In this document: in pieces, positions 1 to 9,500 of the stretch
Numbering within the stretch: position 1 is the first letter of the stretch
Layout: each line of letters opens with the position of its first letter
Assembly: GCA_964420835.1 (NCBI GenBank)
Contig: CAYQUO010000007.1
Span: 1 to 64,000 of the forward strand
From: CAYQUO01 sp964420835
GTDB taxonomy: Bacteria > Chloroflexota > Anaerolineae > Anaerolineales > Anaerolineaceae
Length of the DNA stretch: 64,000 nucleotides
Direction: 5' to 3'
Notes under the pieces: generated by a model
What the model was told of the DNA's origin: nothing
Databases searched by the model: none
What the model saw: the letters and a program-made list of their open reading frames with translations, nothing else
Position numbers and translations under genes: made by a program

Positions 1-121
1 TCCCTGAAGAAAGCATCAGGATACGTTGAAAACCAAAATGGGGGGATGGGGTGTGTGGGGGCCATTTCCCTGAAGAAAGCATCAGGATACGTTGAAAACC
101 AAAATGGGGGGATGGGGTGTG
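1..121. repeat. Two tandem copies (66-bp period) of an interspersed palindromic repeat
   Basis: A 55-bp unit at 1-55 is repeated exactly at 67-121. Each unit has an inner small hairpin (CCTGA...TCAGG around AGAAAGCA) followed by AAAATGGGGGG. The same loop sequence recurs at about 12,916, 13,158 and 24,267, so this is part of a window-wide repeat family. The first copy is cut by the window edge. Confidence 0.9.
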
Positions 122-283
122 GATCCCATTTTGCAGGACCAACATGCCAACGGACTTTGGCGAAGGCGGCCTGGGCGGGGGCATCCCCCAAAAATCCCCC
201 TTGACAAAACATGGCCGGGGCTGTTAAATAGAAACTATGTTCTATTTCCCCGCCCATGCCCCGCAAGGCCAAAAGGGGGCCCG

Positions 284-1120
284 GTGAGCCGGCCGCTGCT
301 GCCGCCGCGCGGGCTTTTCATCCGCACGGGGCTGCTCTTCGACCGGCGCATCCCCTCTGCCGTGCTGCCCACGCTGTTGCAGTTGATGGCGCTGGCCTGG
401 GGCAGCCGTGAGCACGCCACACCCCCGCTGCCGATGCGGGCGCTTTGCGACATCACCATGCGGCCTCCCCGCACACTGTACGGGCACCTCGCCGTCCTGC
501 GCGACCAACTGGCAGCCCTGCGCATGCTGCCAGCCGGGGACGGGCTCGTCAGCCTGGTTTTCGCGGATTGGCTGTACCCGCCGGCACAGGGTTCGCCGGG
601 GGCAACGGCCGGCGGCGCACCGCCCGCACCGGCCGGGGCGGACCCTTTCCGCCAGTTGCTGCAAATGCCTGATGAGGAGGAACAAGCAACCCCCTCCCCC
701 CGGCTGTTAAATCCTTCTCCTCCTCCTGATCAGCGGGCGGGCCGTGCCGGAAGCGGCACAACCGGGCTGCTGCGGCAGGGGGGCGGGAGACGACCGCTCG
801 CGCCCGGGAGCGGCGCCCCGCGGCTGCCGGCGGAACTGGAAGCCGCCCTGCTGGAGGCGGGGGTGTTCCCGTCGCTGCTGCCGGAGGTGGCGGCCAGCGG
901 GCTGGAACCGGCCGACCTGTGGGCGCTGCTGGCCTGGTGCCGGGCGGACGAGCCGCAGCAGCCGGCGCGGCTGTTCATGGCCCGGCTGCGCCACGGCGGG
1001 CGCCCGCCGGCGGTGTACCATCAGCCGGCCTGCCCGCGCTGCGGCCGGCAGGGGGGGCATGAAGCCGATTGCCCACAGCGCTACCTGGACGGCCCGTACG
1101 GGGGGTACCTGGAGCGCTGA
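284..1120 (+). CDS. Hypothetical protein with winged-helix-like N-terminus and Cys-rich C-terminus
   Basis: A 278-aa protein from a GTG preceded by a purine-rich stretch (AAAAGGGGG). An upstream ATG at 92 lies inside the tandem repeat and would add about 64 repeat-derived residues, so I reject it. Roughly residues 5-75 (LPMRALCDITMRPPRTLYGH region) look like a winged helix-turn-helix. A Pro/Gly-rich linker follows, then a helical segment around 170-235 and a C-terminal CPRCG...C...C cluster resembling a zinc knuckle. The stop overlaps the next start as TGATG, indicating translational coupling to the LuxR-type gene. Function is not known; a replication- or regulation-type DNA-binding role is an inference from the fold. 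Confidence 0.6.
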   Translation: MSRPLLPPRGLFIRTGLLFDRRIPSAVLPTLLQLMALAWGSREHATPPLPMRALCDITMRPPRTLYGHLAVLRDQLAALRMLPAGDGLVSLVFADWLYPPAQGSPGATAGGAPPAPAGADPFRQLLQMPDEEEQATPSPRLLNPSPPPDQRAGRAGSGTTGLLRQGGGRRPLAPGSGAPRLPAELEAALLEAGVFPSLLPEVAASGLEPADLWALLAWCRADEPQQPARLFMARLRHGGRPPAVYHQPACPRCGRQGGHEADCPQRYLDGPYGGYLER

Positions 1121-1575
1121 TGGCCCGGGTGATCTACCTTCCCGGCGGGGGGCTGCGCCTGGAGTTCGAGCAGCCGCTGGAGGCTGAGGCGCTGGCCCGG
1201 CAGGTGGAAAGCGGCGCCTGGCAGCCCCCCGCAGGTTGCCCAGCACCAGCAGGGCCGCTGCGGGCGCACGTGTGCGGCGGGTGGCTGGTGGTGACGGCCG
1301 AACCGGCACCCGCGGGGCAAACCGGCCACTGCGCCTGGCAGCCGGCCGCCGGGGCGGGGGCCAGGCCCGTGCAGTTGAGCCGTCGGCAGGCCGAGGTGCT
1401 TTCCGGGCTGGCGGAAGGGCTGACCACCGGCCGCCTGGCGCTGGAGCTGGGCATCAGCACGAAAACGGTGCAGCACCACATCGGTTCACTGCACCGCCTG
1501 CTGGGCAGCCAGACGCGCGCCCAGTTGATCCGCCGGGCCGCCACCATGGGCCTGCTGGGCAACGAGGGGCCATAA
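1120..1575 (+). CDS. LuxR-type helix-turn-helix protein
   Basis: A 151-aa protein translationally coupled to the gene before it (TGATG). The last 60 residues form a LuxR/GerE-type HTH: LSRRQAEVLSGLAEGLTT, then LALELGISTKTVQHHIGSLH, then RAQLIRRA. The first 85 residues are not a recognisable receiver or PAS domain, so the signal is unknown. It probably acts as a DNA-binding regulator, perhaps together with its partner. Confidence 0.75.
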   Translation: MARVIYLPGGGLRLEFEQPLEAEALARQVESGAWQPPAGCPAPAGPLRAHVCGGWLVVTAEPAPAGQTGHCAWQPAAGAGARPVQLSRRQAEVLSGLAEGLTTGRLALELGISTKTVQHHIGSLHRLLGSQTRAQLIRRAATMGLLGNEGP

Positions 1576-1601
1576 AAAAAGCGCAGGCGGGTTGCCTGCG
1601 C
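1573..1601 (-). terminator. Rho-independent terminator for the flavin reductase gene
   Basis: Read on the minus strand: a perfect 8-bp stem (GCGCAGGC / GCCTGCGC) with a 5-nt loop, followed by seven T. It lies about 30 bases after the flavin reductase stop. On the plus strand the stem lacks a T-tract, so it works mainly for the minus-strand transcript. Confidence 0.9.
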
Positions 1602-1632
1602 CGGGGGTTCGCGGTGCGGAAGGCGGACCGTT

Positions 1633-2172
1633 TCAGGAGAGGGGGGAGCGGTAGGCGGCCGTGCCGGCGGCGGCCAGGATCTCGCCGATGAACATGCGAT
1701 GGATGTCGTCGGCCTGGTAAAAGGAGAGCAGCCGCGAATCGACCATGCGCTCCTTCTCCAGGTCGTCCCAGTAGAGGCGGCGGCACTCGAGCACCAGTTC
1801 GGCTTCGGCGAAGGAGGGGGCGGCCACCTCCAGCGAGGGCTGGGGGGTGAGGCCCGCGGCAGCGATTTTGTCGCCGTTGCGCCCGGAGCGGCTGCCCACC
1901 AGGTCCAACAGGTCGTGGAAGGCGGGGGGAAGGGCGCTGAGGGTGAAGGTAGGATACTTCTGCAGGAAGCCAAAGGTGTAGCGCGAGGGTCGCACGGGCA
2001 CCAGGGCGCAGGGGATGTTCCAGATGTTGCCGAAAAAGCCCCAGCTGACGGTCATGGCGTTGTACTGGCCGGCTGCGAGGTCGCCGGCGGCCAGGAGCAT
2101 CCAGTTCCTTTCCAGCAGGTGCACGGGGCGCAGGCACAGTTCTCCCAGCGGGATGGGTTGACGGTCGGTCAT
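1633..2172 (-). CDS. Flavin reductase family protein (FMN-binding split barrel)
   Basis: A 179-aa protein of the flavin-reductase-like, FMN-binding split-barrel family. The segment at residues 37-50 (YNAMTVSWGFFGNIW) matches the flavin-contacting N-A-M-T-x-S-W type motif, followed by CALVPVRPSRYT. Such proteins bind FMN and reduce flavin or act on small oxidised substrates in the cytosol; the substrate cannot be told. It starts 60 bases after the GNAT gene on the same strand, so the two are probably co-transcribed, and it ends at a strong terminator. Confidence 0.85.
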   Translation of the reverse strand: MTDRQPIPLGELCLRPVHLLERNWMLLAAGDLAAGQYNAMTVSWGFFGNIWNIPCALVPVRPSRYTFGFLQKYPTFTLSALPPAFHDLLDLVGSRSGRNGDKIAAAGLTPQPSLEVAAPSFAEAELVLECRRLYWDDLEKERMVDSRLLSFYQADDIHRMFIGEILAAAGTAAYRSPLS

Positions 2173-2231
2173 GGGTCGTGCTCCGTTCTGTTGGCCGGGG
2201 CTGCGGGGGGTATTTCCGCCGGGCGCCGGGC

Positions 2232-2672
2232 CTAAAGGTCCTTTTCCATCCAGACGACCTGGGTGGTGCCGAAATAATGTGTGGGCAGGCCGGTGATCTC
2301 GTAGCCCAATTTTTGAAAATAGGTGGTGGTGGTGAGGCGCGACTGGCAGCCGATCTTTTTAAACCCGGCCTGGCGGGCGTAGTCCTCGGCGGCATCCATG
2401 AGGACTTTGCCCACTCCGAGTTTCTGCACTTCGGGCAGCACGGCCAGGTGCGAGATCCAGGCCACGCCTTCGCTGCGTTCGAAGACCTTGACGACGCCGA
2501 CCAGGCGGTCGCTGTCGGCGTCCACGGCCATGAAGTGGCGGCTGATGGGCTCGTAGTCGTCCTTCTCCGAGCCCCGGGGCTGACCCCAGGGTTCGCGCAG
2601 CACTTTGAAGCGCAGGCCGTAGTAGGCTTTGAAATCTTCCCTGGTTTGAGGTGTGCGGATTTCGATCTTCAA
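2232..2672 (-). CDS. GNAT family N-acetyltransferase
   Basis: A 146-aa protein with a TTG start preceded by GGAGAAGGACA. The acetyl-CoA loop (motif A) is at residues 80-92, LPEVQKLGVGKVL, which keeps the Q-x-x-G-x-G pattern; it follows the WISHLAVLP beta strand and precedes an alpha helix. The single-domain size fits the GNAT family. Substrate unknown. It is the first gene of a probable two-gene unit with the flavin reductase downstream. Confidence 0.85.
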   Translation of the reverse strand: MKIEIRTPQTREDFKAYYGLRFKVLREPWGQPRGSEKDDYEPISRHFMAVDADSDRLVGVVKVFERSEGVAWISHLAVLPEVQKLGVGKVLMDAAEDYARQAGFKKIGCQSRLTTTTYFQKLGYEITGLPTHYFGTTQVVWMEKDL

Positions 2673-2770
2673 TGTCCTTCTCCGTGGTTCTCAGGTTGGG
2701 TGTATTCTACTGCAATTTTGGCGGATTGGGGAAAACCGGGTGATGCCAATTTGCGTCCTCGCGGGGCGCG

Positions 2771-2834
2771 GGGGGTGGGGGATTGATGGATGTTGGACGG
2801 GGGGAGGGTGGATGCGGGGGGGAGGGGGGGGGGA
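2771..2834 (+). other. G-rich tract with G-quadruplex potential
   Basis: Noncoding stretch with closely spaced G-runs, including about G6 at 2799-2804, G7 at 2816-2822 and G10 at 2824-2833. It lies between the divergent GNAT and helicase genes. The remaining 2673-3057 spacer is AT-rich and holds the helicase promoters; no gene is seen in it. Confidence 0.5.
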
Positions 2835-2967
2835 GGACGTTAATGAGTGCAAAATATGTAAGTTGCATTATTGATCTAAACAGGCATGGTTGCATCCAAT
2901 GCGTCATTTATTCCACTGAAAAAATTGACCATGATTATTAAAAAGTTGTTTTGGCATTAACAGGCTG

Positions 2968-2996
2968 TTGACTGCTTCGGAGGGATGTTGGATAAT
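2968..2996 (+). promoter_or_regulatory. Sigma70-like promoter P1 for the helicase operon
   Basis: TTGACT at 2968-2973, exactly 17 bases, then GATAAT at 2991-2996. It lies 60-90 bases before the start codon I prefer for the helicase gene. Confidence 0.65.
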
Positions 2997-3026
2997 TAGA
3001 CAGCATCCACCCAATTGGTGTATAAT
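2997..3026 (+). promoter_or_regulatory. Sigma70-like promoter P2 for the helicase operon
   Basis: TAGACA at 2997-3002, 18 bases, then a consensus TATAAT at 3021-3026. It lies directly after P1, so the two promoters are in tandem. Transcription from about 3033 would leave a short leader containing AAGGAGGG. Confidence 0.65.
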
Positions 3027-3057
3027 AATGTCAATGGCAAGGAGGGAAAAGGCAAGC

Positions 3058-6000
3058 ATGGCCAAGCTGGAAGAGATCAAACCCGGGGCAAAAGTAAAAG
3101 GCATCCTGCCATCATCGACCCTCGAAATCCTTAATGCCAAGTGGCATGGCAGCAATGTGCTTGAGGTCGTCTATCGCGAATCGAACGGGAACACGGGAAC
3201 CCAACTGCTTTTCAGGGACCAGGAGGCCAACCTCGATGTGATCACCGCGGGGACACCGTGGGCTTTCGATGCCGATGGAGAAGCCTTCCGGCTGGTCTCG
3301 GAAGCCTACCGGATACGCATAGCCTACCTGTTCGACCCGTGGATGGCGATCCACCTTTCACAGGTGGACCCCCTGCCCCACCAGATCTCGGCTGTTTACG
3401 GAGAGCTGCTACCCCGCCAACCGCTGCGGTTCCTGCTGGCGGACGATCCGGGGGCGGGCAAGACGATCATGGCTGGGTTGCTGATCAAGGAGCTGATGCT
3501 GCGGGGTGACCTGCAGCGCTGCCTGGTGGTGGCACCCGGAAGCCTGACCGAACAGTGGCAGGATGAACTATGGCAAAAGTTCCAACTACCCTTTGAACTA
3601 TTAACCAATGACCGCATCGAAGCCGCACGCAGCGGAAATGCCCTGGCAGAGATGAACCTGGTAATTGCCCGGCTGGACAAGATGAGCCGGGATGAAAACC
3701 TGCAGGCCAAACTGGCCCAAACGGAGTGGGACCTGGTGGTGGTGGATGAAGCACACAAGATGTCGGCATCGGTCTTTGGGGGCGAGACAACGTACACCAA
3801 GCGCTACCACCTGGGGGAAAAGCTGTCCGCACGAACAAGGCATTTCCTGCTGTTGACGGCCACCCCGCACAACGGCAAGGAAACCGATTTTCAACTCTTC
3901 ATGGCCCTGCTGGACCCGGACCGGTTCGAAGGACGCTACCGGGAAGGTGTGCACATCCTTGACACCAGCGACCTGATGCGGCGGCTGGTCAAGGAGCAAC
4001 TGCTGAAATTCGACGGCAGCCCGCTCTTCCCCGAGCGGAGAGCCTATACGGTCGACTACAATTTATCCGACCTTGAAGCCAATCTCTATTATGAAGTAAC
4101 CCGTTACGTGACAGAGGAATTTAACCGGGCAGAAAACCTGGAGGCGGATCGACGCGGGACGGTGGGTTTTGCCCTGACCATGCTGCAGCGCAGGCTGGCA
4201 TCGAGCCCGGAGGCCATTTACCAATCCCTAAGGAACCGGAGGAACCGCCTGGAAAAACGGCTGCGCGAGACCCGCCTGCTGAAACGGGGAGCCGAAGCAG
4301 GGATGGATTTCCTGGTTGACCTGCCCAAACTTGAGGTGGAAGACATCGAAGACCTTGAGGATGCCCCGGAGGAGGAGCGGGAAAAGGCGGCCGAAGACCT
4401 GATCGACCTGGCAACCGCTGCACGGACCATCCAGGAACTGGAGATTGAGATCCAGGAGCTGAGTCGGCTGGAAGAGCTGGCAGACAGGGTGCGCAGGTCG
4501 GGGACAGACAAGAAATGGCAGGAATTATCGCGCATCCTGCAGGACGAACGGGAGATGTTCGACGGCAGCGGCAGGCGGCGGAAACTGGTCATCTTCAGCG
4601 AACACCGGGCTACCGTGGATTACCTGACCGAACGTATCCGAACCTTGCTCGGCAGGGAGGATGCCGTGGTGACCATTCACGGCGGGCTGAACCGCGACAA
4701 GCGGCGGGGTGTGCAGGCCGCCTTCGTGCAGGACAAGGATGTGCTGGTGCTGGTGGCGACCGACGCGGCCGGGGAGGGCATCAACCTGCAGCGGGCGCAC
4801 CTGATGGTGAACTATGACCTTCCATGGAACCCGACGCGTATCGAACAACGCTTTGGGCGCATCCACCGCATTGGGCAAACGGAGGTCTGCCACCTGTGGA
4901 ACCTGGTGGCAGACGAAACACGCGAAGGCGATGTGTACACGCGCCTGCTGCACAAGATCGAGGAACAGCGTAAAGCCCTGGGGGACGGTGTGTTTGACAT
5001 CCTGGGCAAACTTTTCCGCGAAACCAGCCTGAAGGATTTGCTGCTCGAAGCCATCCGCTACGGCGACCAGCCCGAGGTGCGGGCAAGGTTGATGCAAAAG
5101 ATCGATAACCTGGTCGACCGAGAGCACTGCCAGGAGTTATTGGAGGACCGGGCACTGGCCAGGGATGCCATGGACACCACCCAAGTGCAGCGCATCCGGC
5201 AGGATTTCGAGCGAGCCCAGGCGCGCCGGCTGCAGCCGCATTTCATCGAATCCTTTTTCAAGGCAGCATTCGAACAGCTGGGCGGCAGCATGCACCGAAG
5301 GGAAGGCCGCCGCTACGAGATCGGCAACGTGCCAGCCGTGGTGCGCAGCCGAAGCTTCAACCTGGGCCGCGGAACGCTGCTGAAAAAATATGAACGGGTG
5401 ACCTTTTTCAAGGAGGAGATCAACGTTCCCGGCAAGCCGCAGGCGGAATTCCTGTGCCCCGGGCACCCGCTGATGGACGCGGTCATCGACCTGGTGCTGG
5501 AGCGGCAAAGGGGGCTGCTGCGGCAGGGAGCCATCCTTGTGGATGAGAACGACCCGGGTGAACAGCCCCGGCTGCTGTTCTACCTGGAGCAATCGATCCT
5601 GAGCGGGCAGGCCGATGCCGGCGGCAAGCACCGGGCGGTGGCGCGCCAAATGCAATTCGTTGAGATGAACCCCAGTGGAGAAGCATGGAATGGCGGACCG
5701 GCTCCTTTTTTGGATTACAAACCCCTGCCCGAGGGGATGCGGCCTTTTCTGAGGGAACTGCTGAAAAGCGACTGGTTGCAGGCAGACCTGGAAGGCCGGG
5801 CGCGCAGCCACGCCATCCAACACCTTGTGCCAGCCTGGATCGATGAAACCCGTCGCAGAAGGGAAGAAGCAGCAACCCGGACACTGGCAGCGGTGAAGGA
5901 CCGGCTGACCAAGGAGATCAGTTACTGGGACCACCGCGCGCAGGAACTGAAAGCACAGGAAGCGGCAGGGAAGGTGAACGCCCGGCTGAACTCGGCCATG

Positions 6001-6573
6001 GCGCAGCGGCGGGCGGACGAACTGGCAGAACGGTTGCAGCAACGCACGGTGCAACTGGAGGCGGAAAGAGCCATCCTGCCACAGCCGCCGGTGGTGGTGG
6101 GGGCGGCACTGGTGGTGCCCGGCGGGTTGCTGGCCAAACTGCAGGGGCTGGCTGCACCAAACGCCGCCGAAGCCGCCCAGGAAACCAAGGCGGTGGAAGA
6201 TGCTGCCATGGGGGCTGTGATGGCCCATGAGGAACGCCAGGGGTATTTGCCAAGGGATGTACACAGCGAAAACCTGGGCTGGGACATCGAATCGGACATC
6301 CCCAACAGCGGCCGGCTGCGCTTTATTGAAGTGAAGGGCCGGGTGGCAGGCGCCCGGACGGTGACAGTGACGAAAAACGAGATCCTGGCCGGGCTGAACA
6401 AGCCGGAGGATTACTGGCTGGCGGTGGTGGAGGTGCGCTTCGAGGGCGAACGGGCGACCACCGGAAAACCGCAGTACATCCCGATGCCCTTCGAGCGCGA
6501 GCCGGACTTTGCAGCGGTTTCAGTGGCTTACGAATGGAAGAAATTGCTGAAGCCAAAAGACAGTCAACCATAA
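3058..6573 (+). CDS. SNF2/SF2-type helicase with C-terminal DUF3883 (NOV_C) domain
   Basis: A 1,171-aa protein. I start at ATG 3058 because AAGGAGGG sits 11 bases upstream and both promoters would lie inside any longer reading. SF2 ATPase motifs: DDPGAGKT near residue 133, VVDEAHK near 229, LLTATPHNGK near 263. The second RecA lobe has ATDAAGEGINLQ and QRFGRIHRIGQ near 566-607. A charged coiled-coil-like region lies near 400-500. Around 1,070-1,150 is a DUF3883-type domain (LGWDIES..., FIEVKGR) whose E-x-K pattern recalls nuclease-like folds. Such helicases occur in phage-defence islands, and the next gene is an equally large GHKL ATPase. It likely remodels or translocates on DNA; a defence role is inferred from context. 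Confidence 0.85.
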   Translation: MAKLEEIKPGAKVKGILPSSTLEILNAKWHGSNVLEVVYRESNGNTGTQLLFRDQEANLDVITAGTPWAFDADGEAFRLVSEAYRIRIAYLFDPWMAIHLSQVDPLPHQISAVYGELLPRQPLRFLLADDPGAGKTIMAGLLIKELMLRGDLQRCLVVAPGSLTEQWQDELWQKFQLPFELLTNDRIEAARSGNALAEMNLVIARLDKMSRDENLQAKLAQTEWDLVVVDEAHKMSASVFGGETTYTKRYHLGEKLSARTRHFLLLTATPHNGKETDFQLFMALLDPDRFEGRYREGVHILDTSDLMRRLVKEQLLKFDGSPLFPERRAYTVDYNLSDLEANLYYEVTRYVTEEFNRAENLEADRRGTVGFALTMLQRRLASSPEAIYQSLRNRRNRLEKRLRETRLLKRGAEAGMDFLVDLPKLEVEDIEDLEDAPEEEREKAAEDLIDLATAARTIQELEIEIQELSRLEELADRVRRSGTDKKWQELSRILQDEREMFDGSGRRRKLVIFSEHRATVDYLTERIRTLLGREDAVVTIHGGLNRDKRRGVQAAFVQDKDVLVLVATDAAGEGINLQRAHLMVNYDLPWNPTRIEQRFGRIHRIGQTEVCHLWNLVADETREGDVYTRLLHKIEEQRKALGDGVFDILGKLFRETSLKDLLLEAIRYGDQPEVRARLMQKIDNLVDREHCQELLEDRALARDAMDTTQVQRIRQDFERAQARRLQPHFIESFFKAAFEQLGGSMHRREGRRYEIGNVPAVVRSRSFNLGRGTLLKKYERVTFFKEEINVPGKPQAEFLCPGHPLMDAVIDLVLERQRGLLRQGAILVDENDPGEQPRLLFYLEQSILSGQADAGGKHRAVARQMQFVEMNPSGEAWNGGPAPFLDYKPLPEGMRPFLRELLKSDWLQADLEGRARSHAIQHLVPAWIDETRRRREEAATRTLAAVKDRLTKEISYWDHRAQELKAQEAAGKVNARLNSAMAQRRADELAERLQQRTVQLEAERAILPQPPVVVGAALVVPGGLLAKLQGLAAPNAAEAAQETKAVEDAAMGAVMAHEERQGYLPRDVHSENLGWDIESDIPNSGRLRFIEVKGRVAGARTVTVTKNEILAGLNKPEDYWLAVVEVRFEGERATTGKPQYIPMPFEREPDFAAVSVAYEWKKLLKPKDSQP

Positions 6574-6593
6574 ACTTGCACACCAGGATGATC

Positions 6594-9500
6594 ATGGAAA
6601 AACCCCCATATTTTGACAGTATCCAGCAGAAAGTGGAAAACCGATGGAGGAACCTGGAAGATGATCCAGACCTTTACGGACCCTGGATGCAATTGTTCCA
6701 ACAAATTCAGAGCCCCCGGCACGTCATCTCAGAACTGCTGCAGAACGCGGATGATGTCGGTGCCAAGCAGGTCTCGATCCACCTCCAGGACAACACCTTT
6801 CTTTTTAAGCATGATGGAAGGGATTTTGACAAGGAAAACTTCCATTCCTTGTGTGGCTTCGGCTTTTCAAATAAACGGACCCTGCACACCATCGGTTTCA
6901 GGGGCATTGGATTTAAATCCACTTTCAGCCTGGGACCATCTGTCGAAGTTTACACTCCGACTCTATCAGTTGCCTTCGAAAAGGAACGTTTTACTCTGCC
7001 CATATGGAAGGATCAGCAGACCTATGCAGAAGATGGGCTGACAACCATACGGGTGGCAATTCCTGATGATAAAGTTAAGCAATTCCTGGAAAGTCACGTC
7101 CAGGAGTGGTATGTTAATCCAATTCCCCTTCTGTTCTTCAATAATATCGAAAAGATTACCCTCAACAACCAGGTCGCCACACGAAAGGTCCTATCCATTG
7201 GGCCGGTTGAGAATTCCCAATGGGTCGAACTGAACACAGAAAAGAAACAGAGCCTGCTGATTATTGAAACCGATGAAATGGAACTGCCTTCAGAGGCTCT
7301 CGATGAAGTCAGGATGGCACGGGGGGCAGTCGATTTTACCCCCTCGCCCTGCAGGCTGCAACTTATCCTGGGACTGGAAAAACAGCAGTTGTTCATCATC
7401 CTCCCTGCCGGGGTTAGCCCGGAGCTGGCCTTTTCCATTAATGCGCCCTTCCTCGCCGATCCGGCCAGGACTGGAATCAAGGATCCGATCAGTTCACCAT
7501 TAAACCGCTGGCTGCTGGAACAAGCCGCTACCCTGGCCAGCCAATCGTTCCTGCGCTGGATTGATAACGATTCCCTGTCAGAAAGGGAACGTGCAAACGC
7601 TTACGGACTGCTTCCCTTGAAAACTGAGTTTGGACGAAGCACCATCGCGGAGGATTGCGCTGACAGGATCTCGAAAGTCATCCTGGAAGGCATCCGGGAC
7701 AAGCCAATCCTGTTATGCACCGGCGGGAAACTGGTAAAACCGGAAGAGGGGTTGGATATTCCGGATGAGTTGTCATCGGTTTGGACGGAGCCACAATTGG
7801 TGAAATTGTTCGGAAGATCCGGCCAGTCCGTTCTATCAAAGGAGATCAATGAGAAAAAAAGGGATGCGCTGGCCAAACTGGGTCTGCTGGAACGAATAAA
7901 ACCTTCGGATGTCCTGGATCAATTGAACCTGGATGATCTTCAACCCCCAAAGCCCAGCATCAGCGGTGTGAAAACACTATGGTATTTCGTGAGCAAATAC
8001 CTGCCGAATTGGGATCAGTATTGTCGTAAAAAAAACCTAAAGATCGTTCCGGTCAAAGGAAAGAAAAAACTATATCCCGCCAGCGAAGTCAAGATCCCCA
8101 GCGCCAAGGAGAAGAAGCTGACGGACGCAGAGTTGCAGTTCCTGGATGCCTACCTGACCCTGCTGGATCCGGAATTCCAAAAGGCCATCCAAAAAATACA
8201 GGAATACCTGGACGAGCAAGGGGAGAAAGCAAGCAAGCCAGCAGCAGGACTGGTGAACCTGTTCAAGGAACTTGGACTTAACCAGGGGATAACCATCGAA
8301 AGCCTCTTCAATATCGCCTGTGAGAAGATCTTTGCCCAATCTGATCCGGGCGACAATGGAATACGGATGGCACACATCGCCTCCAGGCTTGGCATTGAAG
8401 TTCCATCAAGTTTTCGATACCTTTGCGGCGACAATCATTGGCGGAAGACCGATTGGGGAATACTGCTGCCAGGGCAACCCTACCTGGAACTGCTCCTGGA
8501 CGAAGAAACCCTTCCGCGGCACCAGATCCATAAGATATACGAGGATGGATTGATCAAAGAGGATCTGCATGCCTGGCGGAACTGGCTAGCCTCAGGGCAT
8601 AGTCATTTGCGAAGGTTTTTATTACCCGAAGAAAAAACCTGGTCTGAATACGGTAAAGAAAAACTGGCAATATTTTGCAGAGAACGCGGTGGAAACATAC
8701 CAGAATCATACCCTTATAAATCTTTATGGTTTCGATATGCTGATTTTCTTTTTCCGGCGAATCTGCAGGAATACTGGGAAGAACTTAGCCAGAATGAACA
8801 GGAAATCTGGGCTAACCTCGTCGAGCAAATTGCCAAGGATTGGGAGAACGGCTGGGGAAGGGTCCAATCAGCAAGAATTTACCAGGAAACTAATCGTTAC
8901 TATCACGACTTGAAACATGGTCACCTGGATCCTCAGTGGGTTATTTTCCTGAAATCCAAACCGTGTGTGCTCGATACCAACGGAAAATCGCGGTTTCCAG
9001 CGGAGTTGTTACGGCACACGGAACATACTGCCGCGCTGGAGCGCATTGAACCCTTTCTTCATCCCCGCCTTGATAAACCGGATTACTGGCCCCTCCTAAA
9101 CCTGCTGGGTGTGCGCCATGAGGAAGCCAACCCGGAAAAGATCCTGGAGCGGTTGCAGGCGGTTGCACAACAACCGGTTGAAGGCATGCTGCTGGTAGAA
9201 GTTGTGAATCTATATGATGTCCTGGACCGGCTGGTTCTGCGGCTGCCCTCGGACAAGATCGCGGAGCTTTGCCAGGTGTTCAGAGATAAAACCTTGATCC
9301 TTTCAGAATCCGGCAGCTGGCATACCACTTCGGATGTCTACCGGAGCAATCCAGAAGGGCTACCAGGGGTAACGTGCATCCACAGTTCCTCAGTCCACCT
9401 CAACCTGTGGGAAAAAATTGGCGTTTCAGCCCGCCCAGCCCTTGAAACCATTTTGAACTGGCTTGCCGGCCTTGAAAAAGGCTCAACACTTCCGCGGACA

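Noticed and set aside
92..283. Upstream extension of the first gene from ATG 92
   Set aside because: The added residues come from the dispersed repeat; a GTG at 284 with a purine-rich site fits the conserved part better.
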